Shown piece by piece: positions 50,512 to 60,037 of a DNA stretch of 64,000 nt. The notes beneath the pieces are model-generated. The model made no database searches. It worked only from the letters and a program-made list of their open reading frames with translations, and was not told where the DNA came from. The stretch is from Streptomyces rishiriensis (GTDB lineage: Bacteria; Actinomycetota; Actinomycetes; Streptomycetales; Streptomycetaceae), in contig NZ_JAUSWV010000002.1 of the NCBI RefSeq assembly GCF_030815485.1, positions 3,224,001 through 3,288,000 on the forward strand, read 5' to 3'. Made by a program: the position numbers and the translations under genes. The stretch's first letter is position 1. The number at the start of each line of letters is the position of its first letter.

Positions 50512-51987
50512 ATGATCCGACGCAGGACACTGCTGGCGGCCACGGGCGGCGCGCTCTTCGGAAGCGCACTCGCGACGGGCACCGCCCACGCCGACGCGAC
50601 AATCGCCGTCAACCCGTCGACGACGTACGGGACCTGGGAAGGCTGGGGCACCTCCCTGGCCTGGTGGGCGAACGTGTTCGGCGCCCGGGACGACTTCGCC
50701 GACATCTTCTTCACGACCAAGTCGGTGGCCTACAACGGCAGAACGCTCCCCGGTCTGGGCCTCAACATCGCCCGCTACAACCTGGGCGCGTGCAGCTGGA
50801 ACACGGTCAACGGCTCGAGCATGGTGGCCTCCGCCAACATCCCCGGGTTCAAGCAGATCGAGGGCTTCTGGCAGGACTGGAACAACGAGGACCCCACCTC
50901 CTCGGCCTGGGACTGGACGGCGGACGCGACTCAGCGCGCGATGCTCCAGAAGGCCGTGTCGCGCGGCGCGACGACCGAGCTCTTCGCCAACTCCCCCATG
51001 TGGTGGATGTGCTCGAACCACAACCCCTCCGGCGCCTCGGGCGGCGGCAACAACCTCCAGACCTGGAACTACCGCCAGCACGCGTCCCACCTGGCGGCCG
51101 TCGCGCTGTACGCGAAGTCGAACTGGGGCGTGAACTTCGCGACCGTCGACCCCTTCAACGAGCCGTCCTCGTCCTGGTGGACGGCGACCGGCACGCAGGA
51201 GGGCTGCCATATGGACGCGACCGTCCAGTCGGCCGTACTGCCCTACATGCGCAGTGAGTTGGACAAACGCGGCCTGACGGCGACGAAGATCTCGGCGTCG
51301 GACGAGACGAGCTACGACCTCGCCCGCACCACGTGGAACTCCTTCTCGTCGACGACGAAGGGATACGTGAACCGGGTCAACGTCCACGGCTACCAGGGCT
51401 CCGGCGGCCGCCGCGACCTGCTCTACAGCGACGTGGTGACCACGGGCGGAAAGGCGTTGTGGAACTCGGAAACGGGTGACAACGACGGCACCGGCCTGTC
51501 CATGGCGAGCAACCTGCTCTACGACTTCCGCTGGCTGCACCCGACGGCCTGGGTCTACTGGCAGGTCATGGACCCCTCGGCGAACTGGGCGATGATCGCG
51601 TACGACGCGAACACGCTGGCGGCGGGGGCGGTCACCACGAAGTACTACGTGATGGCCCAGTTCAGCCGGCACATCCGCCCCGGCATGACGATCCTCGACA
51701 CGGGCGTGAGCTACGCGGCGGCGGCGATCGACAAGACGGCGAAGCGGCTGGTCATCGTGGCCGCGAACACCTCCACCTCGGCCCAGACCCTGACCTTCGA
51801 CCTCTCCCGCTTCACGACGGTGACGGGTGGCTCGTCCGGCCTGGTCCCCCGCTGGAACACCGTGACGAGCGGAACGGGCGACCTCTACACCGCCCGTTCG
51901 GACACCTACCTCAGCGGCAGGACGATCAGCGTGCCGTTCGCGGCGGGCGCCGTGCAGACGCTTCAGGTGGACGGGGTGACGATCTAG
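50512..51987 (+). CDS. Secreted GH30 glycanase (endo-beta-1,6-galactanase-like)
   Basis: This 491-aa enzyme is a GH30-type glycoside hydrolase closest in style to bacterial endo-beta-1,6-galactanases. A Tat signal is visible (MIRRRTLLAATGGALFG, cleavage after TAHA). The acid/base is Glu217 in TVDPFNEPSSSW and the nucleophile is Glu320 in LWNSETGDND. YGTWEGWGTSLAWWANVFG is the conserved N-terminal strand. The C-terminal 100 residues form the beta-sandwich side domain. The ATG at 50512 is preceded by GGAGAAG. It would degrade plant arabinogalactan side chains outside the cell. Confidence 0.9.
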   Translation: MIRRRTLLAATGGALFGSALATGTAHADATIAVNPSTTYGTWEGWGTSLAWWANVFGARDDFADIFFTTKSVAYNGRTLPGLGLNIARYNLGACSWNTVNGSSMVASANIPGFKQIEGFWQDWNNEDPTSSAWDWTADATQRAMLQKAVSRGATTELFANSPMWWMCSNHNPSGASGGGNNLQTWNYRQHASHLAAVALYAKSNWGVNFATVDPFNEPSSSWWTATGTQEGCHMDATVQSAVLPYMRSELDKRGLTATKISASDETSYDLARTTWNSFSSTTKGYVNRVNVHGYQGSGGRRDLLYSDVVTTGGKALWNSETGDNDGTGLSMASNLLYDFRWLHPTAWVYWQVMDPSANWAMIAYDANTLAAGAVTTKYYVMAQFSRHIRPGMTILDTGVSYAAAAIDKTAKRLVIVAANTSTSAQTLTFDLSRFTTVTGGSSGLVPRWNTVTSGTGDLYTARSDTYLSGRTISVPFAAGAVQTLQVDGVTI

Positions 51988-52063
51988 GCGGGGAGAACCG
52001 GAGGCCTGCCCCTGGCCTGCACCTATCTCCTTTTTGTCATCGGCGGGCAGTACCGTGTCGTGC

Positions 52064-53074
52064 ATGCGCCCCGACACGCCTGCCGAGAACGTCGACCACA
52101 CCGCCGAAGCGGCACGCCTGGAGCGGACCGCCGGCCTGTATCCCGAGGACGCGGAAGCCCTGCTGTTGCAGGCCGCGGCCCACCTGGAACTGGCCGGCGA
52201 CCGTCCCGCCGCGACGACCCTCTACGACCGTCTGCTGTCGGCGCCGGGTGGGCTGGACAACCCCCACCTGGTCCGCGCCCTCAAGGCCTCCAACCTGTGG
52301 GAGTACGGCCACGAGGCCGAGGCCCGGGCCATCATCGACGGCATCCGCGCCGCGGCCCCCCGCGACCCGGCCCCCTGGGTGATCGTCGCGGAGTCGCTGG
52401 AAGCCCACGACGAGCTGGAGGCGGCGCAGAAGACGTTCACGGAGGGGGCGACCCTGCTCCTGGCGGACGTGCCGGAGCCCCCGCACGCCGCCCACCCGCT
52501 GCTCTTCGGCCGCCACCGGGTACGCCGGATGCTGGGCGCGGCTCACGACGAGTGGGACCTGCTGGCGGACACCCTCCACTCGCTGCCCGTCTCCCTCGAC
52601 GAGCTCCACGACCCCAAGCGCGTCTGGTCCCTGGGCTCGGACAACCCGGCGGAACTGGAGGCGGAGATCTCCCGCCTCCGCGCGGAGCTCGGCGCCTACC
52701 GCGAGGAACTCTCCCGCCCCTTCCCGGTGGCCGTCCTCCACTGGCCGGCGGCCGAACTGGCGGAGCTCGTCGCCGCGTACCCGTCCCTGGCGGAGGAGTA
52801 CCCGTCCCACGAGGAGCACCTGGCAGGGATAGAGGCATCCCTGACCGAACTGGCCGCCTCGGGCACGGCCAACCTCGGCATCGTCACCGGCACGGTCCCG
52901 TCCTACGAGGCCTTCGCAGCCTCGGAGGGCACATCCCCGGCCGACACCGACCTCCTGCCCCAGTACGCGACGACACTGGCGGCGCGGGGGCGAGCGGTTG
53001 CGTGGCCGCCGGAGCGGGGGGCAGCTTGCTGGTGCGGGTCGGGGCGGGGGTACCAGGAGTGCCACGGATCGTGA
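52064..53074 (+). CDS. TPR-like protein with C-terminal SEC-C motif
   Basis: This 336-aa cytoplasmic protein has TPR-like helices (about 20-150, ALLLQAAAHLELAGDRPAA) and ends with a SEC-C zinc motif: C-x-C-G-x-G in ACWCGSGRGYQECHG. SEC-C motifs occur in SecA and in many proteins that bind zinc and interact with other proteins. The middle segment (about 195-280) is Glu/Ala-rich helix. Its function is unknown. The start MRPDTPAENVDH at 52064 is preferred to an earlier ATG at 52034. Confidence 0.87.
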   Translation: MRPDTPAENVDHTAEAARLERTAGLYPEDAEALLLQAAAHLELAGDRPAATTLYDRLLSAPGGLDNPHLVRALKASNLWEYGHEAEARAIIDGIRAAAPRDPAPWVIVAESLEAHDELEAAQKTFTEGATLLLADVPEPPHAAHPLLFGRHRVRRMLGAAHDEWDLLADTLHSLPVSLDELHDPKRVWSLGSDNPAELEAEISRLRAELGAYREELSRPFPVAVLHWPAAELAELVAAYPSLAEEYPSHEEHLAGIEASLTELAASGTANLGIVTGTVPSYEAFAASEGTSPADTDLLPQYATTLAARGRAVAWPPERGAACWCGSGRGYQECHGS

Positions 53075-53233
53075 CCAGCTCCAGCCGTAAGCCGCTTTAA
53101 CCCCCTCGCCACCGGCACCCTGGCCCGGCACGCAGCACGCAGCCGGGTCCGACGGCACCTCGCCGCCGCGGTACACCGGCCTCCCGCGGCGGCTCGTTTA
53201 CCCCGCGCTCCCTCAGGTGCGTTCAGCTGACGC

Positions 53234-53269
53234 GGCGTGTCCGGCGTGTCCGGCGTGTCCGGCGTGTCC
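53234..53269. repeat. Four tandem 9-bp repeats
   Basis: GGCGTGTCC is repeated four times without change in the junction left of the defence island. Likely a slippage repeat; on the complementary strand it reads as Asp-Thr-Pro triplets, but no gene is supported there. Confidence 0.8.
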
Positions 53270-53633
53270 GGCAACGCATTGAAGAAGGCCTCGAGGACAC
53301 TCCGCGACCGCAGCTCACAGGGCAGAAGCCACGTCCCCTGTTCAGGTACGGGTGTGACCGCGCTCCCCCGTCGCTCAGGCCTGCGACCCGCGCAACATTG
53401 CTGTCGTTGACGGTAGTAACGCTGAGGGTCCCCGGTGACAGCAGAAGGCCTTACCGACACCCCTGGCACGTCACGCGAGCCCTCGGCAGAAATGAGCACA
53501 ATTCGGGATACGCGTGAAACATCCTTGGCCAAAGCCGACGACAGATAAGGGACTTATCACCCCCGTTCGGCATCCACCTCCCCCTATGTCCAACCTTTGC
53601 AGTACGGTCACATTCCACCGTCTGCTGTGTGTA

Positions 53634-53660
53634 AGGGGCTGCTACCTATCAGCAGCCCCT
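53634..53660. promoter_or_regulatory. Perfect inverted repeat in leader of GHKL ATPase gene
   Basis: AGGGGCTGCT-ACCTATC-AGCAGCCCCT has perfect 10-bp arms and a 7-base loop and ends 21 bp before the ATG at 53682. It could be an attenuator hairpin in the transcript or an operator for the defence operon. Confidence 0.65.
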
Positions 53661-53681
53661 GACCTGTGCATTTGAGGAAGC

Positions 53682-55235
53682 ATGCCCTACGAGCCTGGCG
53701 CGAACTGGCAGTACGACGTCCCCACAACCGGCAGTACCCATCTGCCGCCCGACGCTGGCTACGGGAAGGCTCTGACCCACCAGGGCTATGGCTTCGAGGT
53801 CGCCGTCGCCGACCTCATCGACAACTCCATCGACGCCAAGGCCGACAAGATCGTCGTCCACTTCCTGCGTGACGCCGAGCGGATCCTCACTCTGCTGATC
53901 GTGGACAACGGCCAGGGCATGGACGAGGCGGGCCTGGATGCCGCCATGACGGTGGGCCGCCGCCGCGACTACGGTGAGGGTGCTCTCGGCCTGTACGGCA
54001 CTGGCCTCAAGGCCGCCTCGCTCTCTCACGCTTCGTCCCTGACCGTCGTCAGCCGCACCAAGCGCAGCCGTGCTGCCGGGCGCCGCCTCACCGCGGAGGG
54101 CATCGAAGACGGCTTCCGCTGTGACACCGTCGATCCCCGATACGCCCAGGAGCTGGTGGACCGTTACGACGGCATCATCGAATGGCATGGCACTGTTGTC
54201 CGGTGGGACACCGTACGGGCCTTTGAGACAGTCGGGCGCGGCCAGAGCGACCAGTTCCTCTCAAAGGCGATCTCCCGCCTCGAGACTCATCTCGGCCTGT
54301 ACCTTCACCGCTACCTGCAACGCGGTCTCAAACTCGACATCGCGGTGTGGGATGTGAGCAGCACGGAGAACGAACTCGGCGAGGAAGTTGACCACATCGC
54401 CGTAGAGGCGCTGGACCCTTTCGGGTACAAGGTGCCGGGCAAAGCGGGCTATCCCCGGAAATTCACTGCCCCCGTGGAAGGTCTCGGGGACGTACCCCTG
54501 ACCGCCCACATCTGGCCGGCCAAGTCCAGGCAGGCAGGATTCCGCCAGATCGGCGCCCTCTCCGAAAGACAAGGCTTCTACTTCTACCGCAACGACCGTC
54601 TGGTGCAGGCAGGAGGATGGAACGGCTGGCGGAACCCCGAGGGGCACCTTGTGCTTGCCCGGGTCGCGATCGACATTCCGCCTGGTGACAACAACGTCTT
54701 GAGTCTCGACGTGAAGAAGGAGCGGGTCACCGTCACCCCTGCCTTCACTGAAGGCATAGAGAAGGCTGTGGACTCCAAGGGCCGTGTCTTCCGGAGTTAC
54801 CTCGCTGATGCCGAGTCCGCCTACAGAGACGGCTCGAGACGCAACGAGATCGTCCGCAAGCCCGTCACCCCGCCGGGTAAGGGCGTGGACCCCAAGGTCA
54901 AGCGCATAGTCAAGGAAGAACTTCCTGAGAAGCCAGGCGAAGATCCGATCGCCTTCACATGGGGTGCCCTTCCCCCTGAGCAGTTCTTCGGTCTGGACCG
55001 TGAGAACAGTGCCGTCATCCTCAACAAGGCCTACCGAGATGACTTCAACGAAGGCCGACGCGGGGGAAGTAACGACGCCCCCGTCACAAAGACGTTGCTG
55101 TACCTGCTGCTTGAGGACTGCTTCGGGCTCGGGCGGTGGGAACGTACTCGCCAGGACCGTGTTGACTACTGGAACACCATCCTCCTGGCGTCCGTGGAAG
55201 TGCAGCGCGCGCGGCGAGCGCAGGGTCTTTCCTGA
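53682..55235 (+). CDS. MORC/MutL-like GHKL ATPase of defence island
   Basis: This 517-aa protein has a GHKL ATPase fold: motif I ADLIDNSIDA with Asn48, motif II VDNGQGM at 74-80 and motif III LGLYGTGLKAAS at about 102-113. A second domain (about 230-370) resembles the S5-like transducer of MutL/MORC proteins. MORC-type GHKL ATPases are known in bacterial restriction systems together with Z1-domain proteins, as here. It is the first gene of the island, with GAGGAAG before its ATG, and is followed after 56 bp by the Z1 gene. GC and codon use are less biased than in the core genes. Confidence 0.88.
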   Translation: MPYEPGANWQYDVPTTGSTHLPPDAGYGKALTHQGYGFEVAVADLIDNSIDAKADKIVVHFLRDAERILTLLIVDNGQGMDEAGLDAAMTVGRRRDYGEGALGLYGTGLKAASLSHASSLTVVSRTKRSRAAGRRLTAEGIEDGFRCDTVDPRYAQELVDRYDGIIEWHGTVVRWDTVRAFETVGRGQSDQFLSKAISRLETHLGLYLHRYLQRGLKLDIAVWDVSSTENELGEEVDHIAVEALDPFGYKVPGKAGYPRKFTAPVEGLGDVPLTAHIWPAKSRQAGFRQIGALSERQGFYFYRNDRLVQAGGWNGWRNPEGHLVLARVAIDIPPGDNNVLSLDVKKERVTVTPAFTEGIEKAVDSKGRVFRSYLADAESAYRDGSRRNEIVRKPVTPPGKGVDPKVKRIVKEELPEKPGEDPIAFTWGALPPEQFFGLDRENSAVILNKAYRDDFNEGRRGGSNDAPVTKTLLYLLLEDCFGLGRWERTRQDRVDYWNTILLASVEVQRARRAQGLS

Positions 55236-55291
55236 CACAGCGGCACCATTACTCCTTCTTCACCCTGTGCTACCTGACTGAGGACTTTTAC

Positions 55292-58279
55292 ATGGGCGAT
55301 ACCCCGGCGACTGCTCTCCTTGAGATTCACACGTCCGCACTGGCAGGCATGGGGAACAACCCGCGTAACTTCGTTGGTTGGGTTAACGTCGCGGCCGAGG
55401 ATCATCCAGATGCGGACCTGAGCGAGGAGTTCTTCTATACGCGGCTCGTCAGCGGTGACGAGGCTCTGCGGGCCCTTTGGAGCAGGCATCTCACTGCCTG
55501 GGACTTCGCAGAGGCTCCTAAGTGGGCGTCTGCCATCCCCGCGCGTACCGACGAGCGGCGTGCAGCCGCATACGACCGGCTCCAGTTCGGAGGCGACGTG
55601 CGGAAGGCGCTGGATGCCGCTGCGCCGGTAGCGAAGATCCCAGGGCCCACAGTGATCACTCGCGACTTCACTCCTTGGTACACCCCCGAACGATGTGCCG
55701 CCCGCTCCTTCTACTGGACGGCGTACGAGCAGAAGCTCCGTTCCAAGGGATGGCCTGAAGCCGCCGTCGCGAGTCTGGACGAGGCCAGCCGGGCAGTCGT
55801 TGAGCGCCTCACCGACCCCGAGCAGATCGCCGCCCGTCAGGCAAAAGGCTTGGTGGTCGGCTACGTCCAGTCAGGCAAGACGGCGAACTTCACAGGTGTC
55901 GCCGCTAAGGCGATCGATGCCGGCTACCGCCTTGTCATTGTGCTCGCCGGCACGCTGAACCTGCTGCGCGCTCAGACCCAGCGCCGCCTGGACATGGAAC
56001 TGATCGGGCAGGAGAACATCCTGCGGGGCGCAGACATAGCGGACCTGGACTCACTCGTAGGCGTGGACTACGTAGGCGATGACGATTCCGACTGGCCTGA
56101 ATTCGTCCAGCACGGAGCCCGCCCGTCTGTTCTGGGTGCGTTCGACATCGAGCGTCTGACCACTCGTGACAACGACTACAAGAGCCTGGCGCAGGGCATC
56201 CGGGCTCTCGAGTTCGAGAAGCGCGAGCCGACCCTCCCGCTGCATGATCCGGCGAACCTTCACCACGCTGCCGCCCGCATCCTGGTGGTGAAGAAGAACA
56301 AGTCCGTGCTGACCAAGCTGGTCAAGGATCTCAAGCAGATTCATGGCCTGCTCGGAGAGCTGCCGACCCTGATCATCGATGACGAGTCCGACCAGGCCTC
56401 CGTGAACACCCTGGACCCAAAGAAGTGGGAGCAGGGGAGTACCGAGCGTACGAGCATCAACGGGCTGATTTCCCAGCTCTTGAAGCTCCTCCCGCGGTCG
56501 CAGTACGTCGGCTATACAGCCACTCCCTTTGCCAACGTCTTCATCGATCCAGGTGACGATGAGGACATCTTTCCCAGCGACTTCCTGATCTCGCTACCGC
56601 GCCCCGTCGGCTACATGGGCGCGCAGGAATTTCACGACCTGGATTCGGCAATACCTCAAGACGAGCGCACCTACTCCAACTCGCGGGAGGAGGCGCATAT
56701 CCGGGACATCTATGAGTCTTCAGGCGACCGCCTCCAGGAAGCCATTGACGCCTTCGTCCTTTCTGGTGCACTGAAGCTGTACCGAGCCGACCGCGGTGTG
56801 CACGACGGCCCGTTCAGGCATCACACGATGCTGGCTCACCAGTCCGTCAAGAAGGACGACCACGCGGAATTGGCACTTCTCATCAACTCCATGTGGCATC
56901 AATCAGGCTACAGCTCGGTTGCCGGGCACGAACGCCTTGCTGCGCTGTGGGCTTCGGACTTCGCCCCGGTCAGTGAGGCCCGTGCCTCAGATCTCCCTTC
57001 TCCTGCCACCTATGAGACGCTGCGGCCTTACGTGAACGCTGCACGTCAGCGCATCGGGTCAGGTGGTCAGCCGGTCATCGTGGTGAATGGGGACTCGGAC
57101 CGATATTTCGATCAGCTGAACCTCGACTTCGACCGGACACCCCATGTTTGGAAGATCCTGGTGGGCGGCACTAAGCTCTCGCGCGGTTTCACCGTGGAGG
57201 GCTTGACCATCACCTACTACCGGCGCACGACCCAACAGGCGGACACGCTGATGCAGATGGGGCGCTGGTTCGGGTTCCGGCCCGGCTACCAGGATCTGGT
57301 TCGGCTCTACATCGGGCGAGAGGAGCCGTTCGGTCGCAACAGATATGCCGATCTTTATGAGGCTTACGAAGCGATCTGCCGCGACGAGGAAACCTTCCGG
57401 GATCAGCTCGCCCAATATGCCGTAGCAGTGGATGGGATGCCACAGCTGACACCTGAGCAGGTGCCTCCGCTTGTGGCACAGCATCTGCCCTGGATCAGGC
57501 CTTCGGCCCGCAACAAGATGTTCAACGCGGAGCTCGTGGAAGTCCGGTCACCCGGTCGTCCCATCGAGCCGGCTTCATATCCGGTAAGCAGCACCGTGCT
57601 CAAGCGGAACACGGAACGCTGGCGCCCTCTGCTGGACGCGCTCGGCACAGAGCCGACTGTGTTCACCAATCCACCGGACAACTCCAGCTCTCTCGCTCGG
57701 TCTTTTGAAGCACTGACGGGCACCGTCTCTCACAGCGAACTGGTCAGAGTGCTGTCTCAACTCGAATGGGAGCGCCCCGGGCACTTCGACCCTCATCTGA
57801 CGTATCTCAGCCAACTCGACGGCACTCTGGCCAAGGTTGACGACTGGCTTCTCATCTCCCCTCGCCTGGCCGCGACCACGCGCATAGAGGCCCGCTTGCT
57901 CGGTTCGCTGCCGCTGTCCCTCGTCCGCCGTACCCGGCAGTCCGGCAAGACCTCCTTCGGCCGTATTGCCAGCGTCGAACACCGCGCTGCCGCGCAACGC
58001 CTCATCGATGAGGCGTCGTCGTCACCAGAGGCTCACACCGGTCAGACCGCCGGCATCGGAAGCTCGACAGGAGTCATGCTCCTGTATCCCGTCGTCGAGG
58101 GCGACGGTCACGCGGATGTGGAGGCGGTCGTGCGGAATGGCTCGGCAGACCCAGCGAAGATCGTGATGGCCTTCACCCTCATCCCACCAGCATCGGCCGT
58201 CAACGCAGACGGTCGATTGGTGCGGTTCCGGGCCAAGGATTCGCGGCACGGCGGCGCCGCTACTATTCCGGTTAGTTAG
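55292..58279 (+). CDS. Z1-domain helicase-like ATPase of defence island
   Basis: This 995-aa protein is a Z1-domain protein, a helicase-like P-loop ATPase family found beside GHKL ATPases in restriction and defence loci. Walker A is VVGYVQSGKTANF (192-197), Walker B is IIDDESDQAS (Asp363-Asp364-Glu365), then GYTATPFANVF (409-415), GGTKLSRGFTVEGL and the arginine-finger-like MQMGRWFGFR. The C-terminal 250 residues are not recognised. It is presumably a DNA translocase working with the GHKL protein. GAGGA precedes the ATG. The next gene starts 17 bp after the stop. Confidence 0.92.
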   Translation: MGDTPATALLEIHTSALAGMGNNPRNFVGWVNVAAEDHPDADLSEEFFYTRLVSGDEALRALWSRHLTAWDFAEAPKWASAIPARTDERRAAAYDRLQFGGDVRKALDAAAPVAKIPGPTVITRDFTPWYTPERCAARSFYWTAYEQKLRSKGWPEAAVASLDEASRAVVERLTDPEQIAARQAKGLVVGYVQSGKTANFTGVAAKAIDAGYRLVIVLAGTLNLLRAQTQRRLDMELIGQENILRGADIADLDSLVGVDYVGDDDSDWPEFVQHGARPSVLGAFDIERLTTRDNDYKSLAQGIRALEFEKREPTLPLHDPANLHHAAARILVVKKNKSVLTKLVKDLKQIHGLLGELPTLIIDDESDQASVNTLDPKKWEQGSTERTSINGLISQLLKLLPRSQYVGYTATPFANVFIDPGDDEDIFPSDFLISLPRPVGYMGAQEFHDLDSAIPQDERTYSNSREEAHIRDIYESSGDRLQEAIDAFVLSGALKLYRADRGVHDGPFRHHTMLAHQSVKKDDHAELALLINSMWHQSGYSSVAGHERLAALWASDFAPVSEARASDLPSPATYETLRPYVNAARQRIGSGGQPVIVVNGDSDRYFDQLNLDFDRTPHVWKILVGGTKLSRGFTVEGLTITYYRRTTQQADTLMQMGRWFGFRPGYQDLVRLYIGREEPFGRNRYADLYEAYEAICRDEETFRDQLAQYAVAVDGMPQLTPEQVPPLVAQHLPWIRPSARNKMFNAELVEVRSPGRPIEPASYPVSSTVLKRNTERWRPLLDALGTEPTVFTNPPDNSSSLARSFEALTGTVSHSELVRVLSQLEWERPGHFDPHLTYLSQLDGTLAKVDDWLLISPRLAATTRIEARLLGSLPLSLVRRTRQSGKTSFGRIASVEHRAAAQRLIDEASSSPEAHTGQTAGIGSSTGVMLLYPVVEGDGHADVEAVVRNGSADPAKIVMAFTLIPPASAVNADGRLVRFRAKDSRHGGAATIPVS

Positions 58280-58296
58280 TCCTGAGGGGGATCCGC

Positions 58297-59259
58297 TTGC
58301 TGCCCATCGACGTCAACGCCGCACAGAACGTCGCCCTGCCCGAAGAGCTGAAGTCTGATGCCGAGCTTCTGGACGTGCACGCGGAGCTGATGGGCATGGA
58401 GCGCTCAAGGGATCGCTTCGCAGCCGTGCTGCGGGACACGATCGATCAGCTGCTGAACGGCGAAGCGACAGGCCGTTACGACTGGGAAGAACTGTTCAAG
58501 ACAGAAAGAACGCACGCTGGCACCCTCGTCGAGATCAACTTGCAACGCGAGTTCAGGTTCGCCGACGGTGACGCAATGGACTACCGGATCGCCGGCACCG
58601 AGGTGGACTGCAAGTACTCCCAGAACTTCGGCGGCTGGATGATCCCTCCGGAGGCCACGGGTCATCTCTGTCTGCTCGTATGGGCCAGTGACTACGAGAG
58701 CCGCTGGAGCGCTGGGCTCTTCCGGGTACGGGAAGAGTGGCTGAACCGGGGCGGAAATCGCGATGCCAAGCTCACGGTGAAGGCCCGACACCGGGACAAG
58801 ATCTTTTGGCTGTGGCGTGACGCCGTACTTCCAGAGAACGTGCTGCTCCACATGAGCCCTGCCGACTCCAAGGCGGTGTTTGCTCCGCCATCTGGTCAAC
58901 AGCGGCTCAACGAGCTGTTCCGACGCGCCCAGAAACGGCGAATAAGCCGCAATGTGGTGCGAACGGTGGCCCAACAGAAGGACTACATGAAACGGGTCCG
59001 AGGCAACGGTGGTGCACGTTCAGCTCTCAAGTCCGAGGGGATCCTCATCATGGGCGACTACGACAGCCACCGCTCCGTAGCAGAGCAGCTTGGCCTCCTG
59101 GTCCCCGGTGAGGGAGAGTTCATCAGCGTGCGCGTAGCCAAGCGCCGCCCGCATCATCAGGATGCACCGTACGTGATGCTCGATGACGACGCCTGGGTTG
59201 TTGCCACTGCTCATGACATCCCCGAAGCCGCCCCGTCACTTCCCTCCCACACGAAATAG
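58297..59259 (+). CDS. NaeI-family type IIE restriction endonuclease
   Basis: This 320-aa endonuclease is NaeI-like; NaeI recognises GCCGGC, needs a second site as effector and is 317 aa long. The active-site residues Glu79, Asp95, Asp104 and Lys106 keep exactly the spacing of NaeI Glu70, Asp86, Asp95 and Lys97 as I recall them. Leu52 occupies the position of NaeI Leu43, the residue whose change to Lys makes NaeI a topoisomerase. The C-terminal part (VAQQKDYMKRVRGNGGARS, EGILIMG) matches the effector/topo domain. The start is a TTG with GAGGGGGA upstream. It lies between the Z1 gene and a second endonuclease gene. Confidence 0.93.
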   Translation: MLPIDVNAAQNVALPEELKSDAELLDVHAELMGMERSRDRFAAVLRDTIDQLLNGEATGRYDWEELFKTERTHAGTLVEINLQREFRFADGDAMDYRIAGTEVDCKYSQNFGGWMIPPEATGHLCLLVWASDYESRWSAGLFRVREEWLNRGGNRDAKLTVKARHRDKIFWLWRDAVLPENVLLHMSPADSKAVFAPPSGQQRLNELFRRAQKRRISRNVVRTVAQQKDYMKRVRGNGGARSALKSEGILIMGDYDSHRSVAEQLGLLVPGEGEFISVRVAKRRPHHQDAPYVMLDDDAWVVATAHDIPEAAPSLPSHTK

Positions 59260-59271
59260 GAACGCGCAGAG

Positions 59272-60024
59272 ATGAGTGCACCGTTCGCGACCCAGCTGCT
59301 GGGGTGGAAGAAACTCGACTCAGGGCAGGCCGTCCCCAACAGCGCCGACAGCAGCAGTGTCCCCTCAAAGGCTTTGGCGCGGGAAATTCTGGACTGCCTG
59401 GGCGTTGTATCAGAGGTTGTCCTGCCGGAAACCCCTGGAAATCCAGGACCAAAGCTTGAAACGTCGGTCAGGGACGACCTCTCAGGGGTCCTCATACAAG
59501 CAGATCCGTCCCGCACGTGGCGTGTAGATCACCAGAAGGTGATCTCGGAATTCACGCAGTACACGCATTTGGGGAAGCTGAAGCAGGCTGTACTCAGGAA
59601 TCCTGTTCTTAGCGCTGACCTCGGCCTTGACTACCTGATCAAACCTGACGTCACCGTGGGCATTGCCCGCGGTTCATCGCCTGACACCGATGCTTTTCTC
59701 CATGCAGCCGTATCATGCAAGTGGACTATCCGCTCCGACCGCGTTCAGAACATCCGGCATGAGTTCCTGCAAATGATCAGGCACCGGCGCGGTCGGCTAC
59801 CCCACCTGGTGACCGTGACAGCTGAGCCGATGCCCAGCAGGCTCGCCGCCATCGCCAGGGGAACCGGGGAGGTCGACGCTGTGTACCACATCGCCTTCGA
59901 CGCCCTACAGGAAGCTGTGGCGGCCGTAGGCAGCAAACAGCAGAAGAACGACCTGGCGGAAATGGTCGGACAGGGACGCCTCAGGCCATACGAAGAACTA
60001 GCCAATACGCTGGTGAGTTGCTAA
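59272..60024 (+). CDS. NgoMIV-family restriction endonuclease
   Basis: This 250-aa protein matches the NgoMIV family, type IIF endonucleases that cut GCCGGC as tetramers. The active-site segment is Asp126 in LIKPDVTVG, then Ser-Cys-Lys150 in AVSCKWTIRSDRVQN and Glu164 in IRHEFLQM; the Lys-to-Glu distance (14) equals that of NgoMIV Lys187 and Glu201. The protein is somewhat shorter than NgoMIV (286 aa). It starts 12 bp after the NaeI-like gene, so the two enzymes, both predicted to act at GCCGGC, are made from one transcript. AGGA precedes the ATG. Confidence 0.9.
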   Translation: MSAPFATQLLGWKKLDSGQAVPNSADSSSVPSKALAREILDCLGVVSEVVLPETPGNPGPKLETSVRDDLSGVLIQADPSRTWRVDHQKVISEFTQYTHLGKLKQAVLRNPVLSADLGLDYLIKPDVTVGIARGSSPDTDAFLHAAVSCKWTIRSDRVQNIRHEFLQMIRHRRGRLPHLVTVTAEPMPSRLAAIARGTGEVDAVYHIAFDALQEAVAAVGSKQQKNDLAEMVGQGRLRPYEELANTLVSC

Positions 60025-60037
60025 GAGTCAGTGCGCT

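Larger units (their letters stand above)
53075..53681. other. 607-bp junction between core genes and defence island
   Basis: No gene was recognised in this gap. It includes four tandem 9-bp units at 53234-53269 and, at the right end, a perfect hairpin before the GHKL gene. Base composition falls from the right half onwards, so the left border of the transferred segment is probably here. No integrase, tRNA or clear att duplication was found. Confidence 0.6.
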
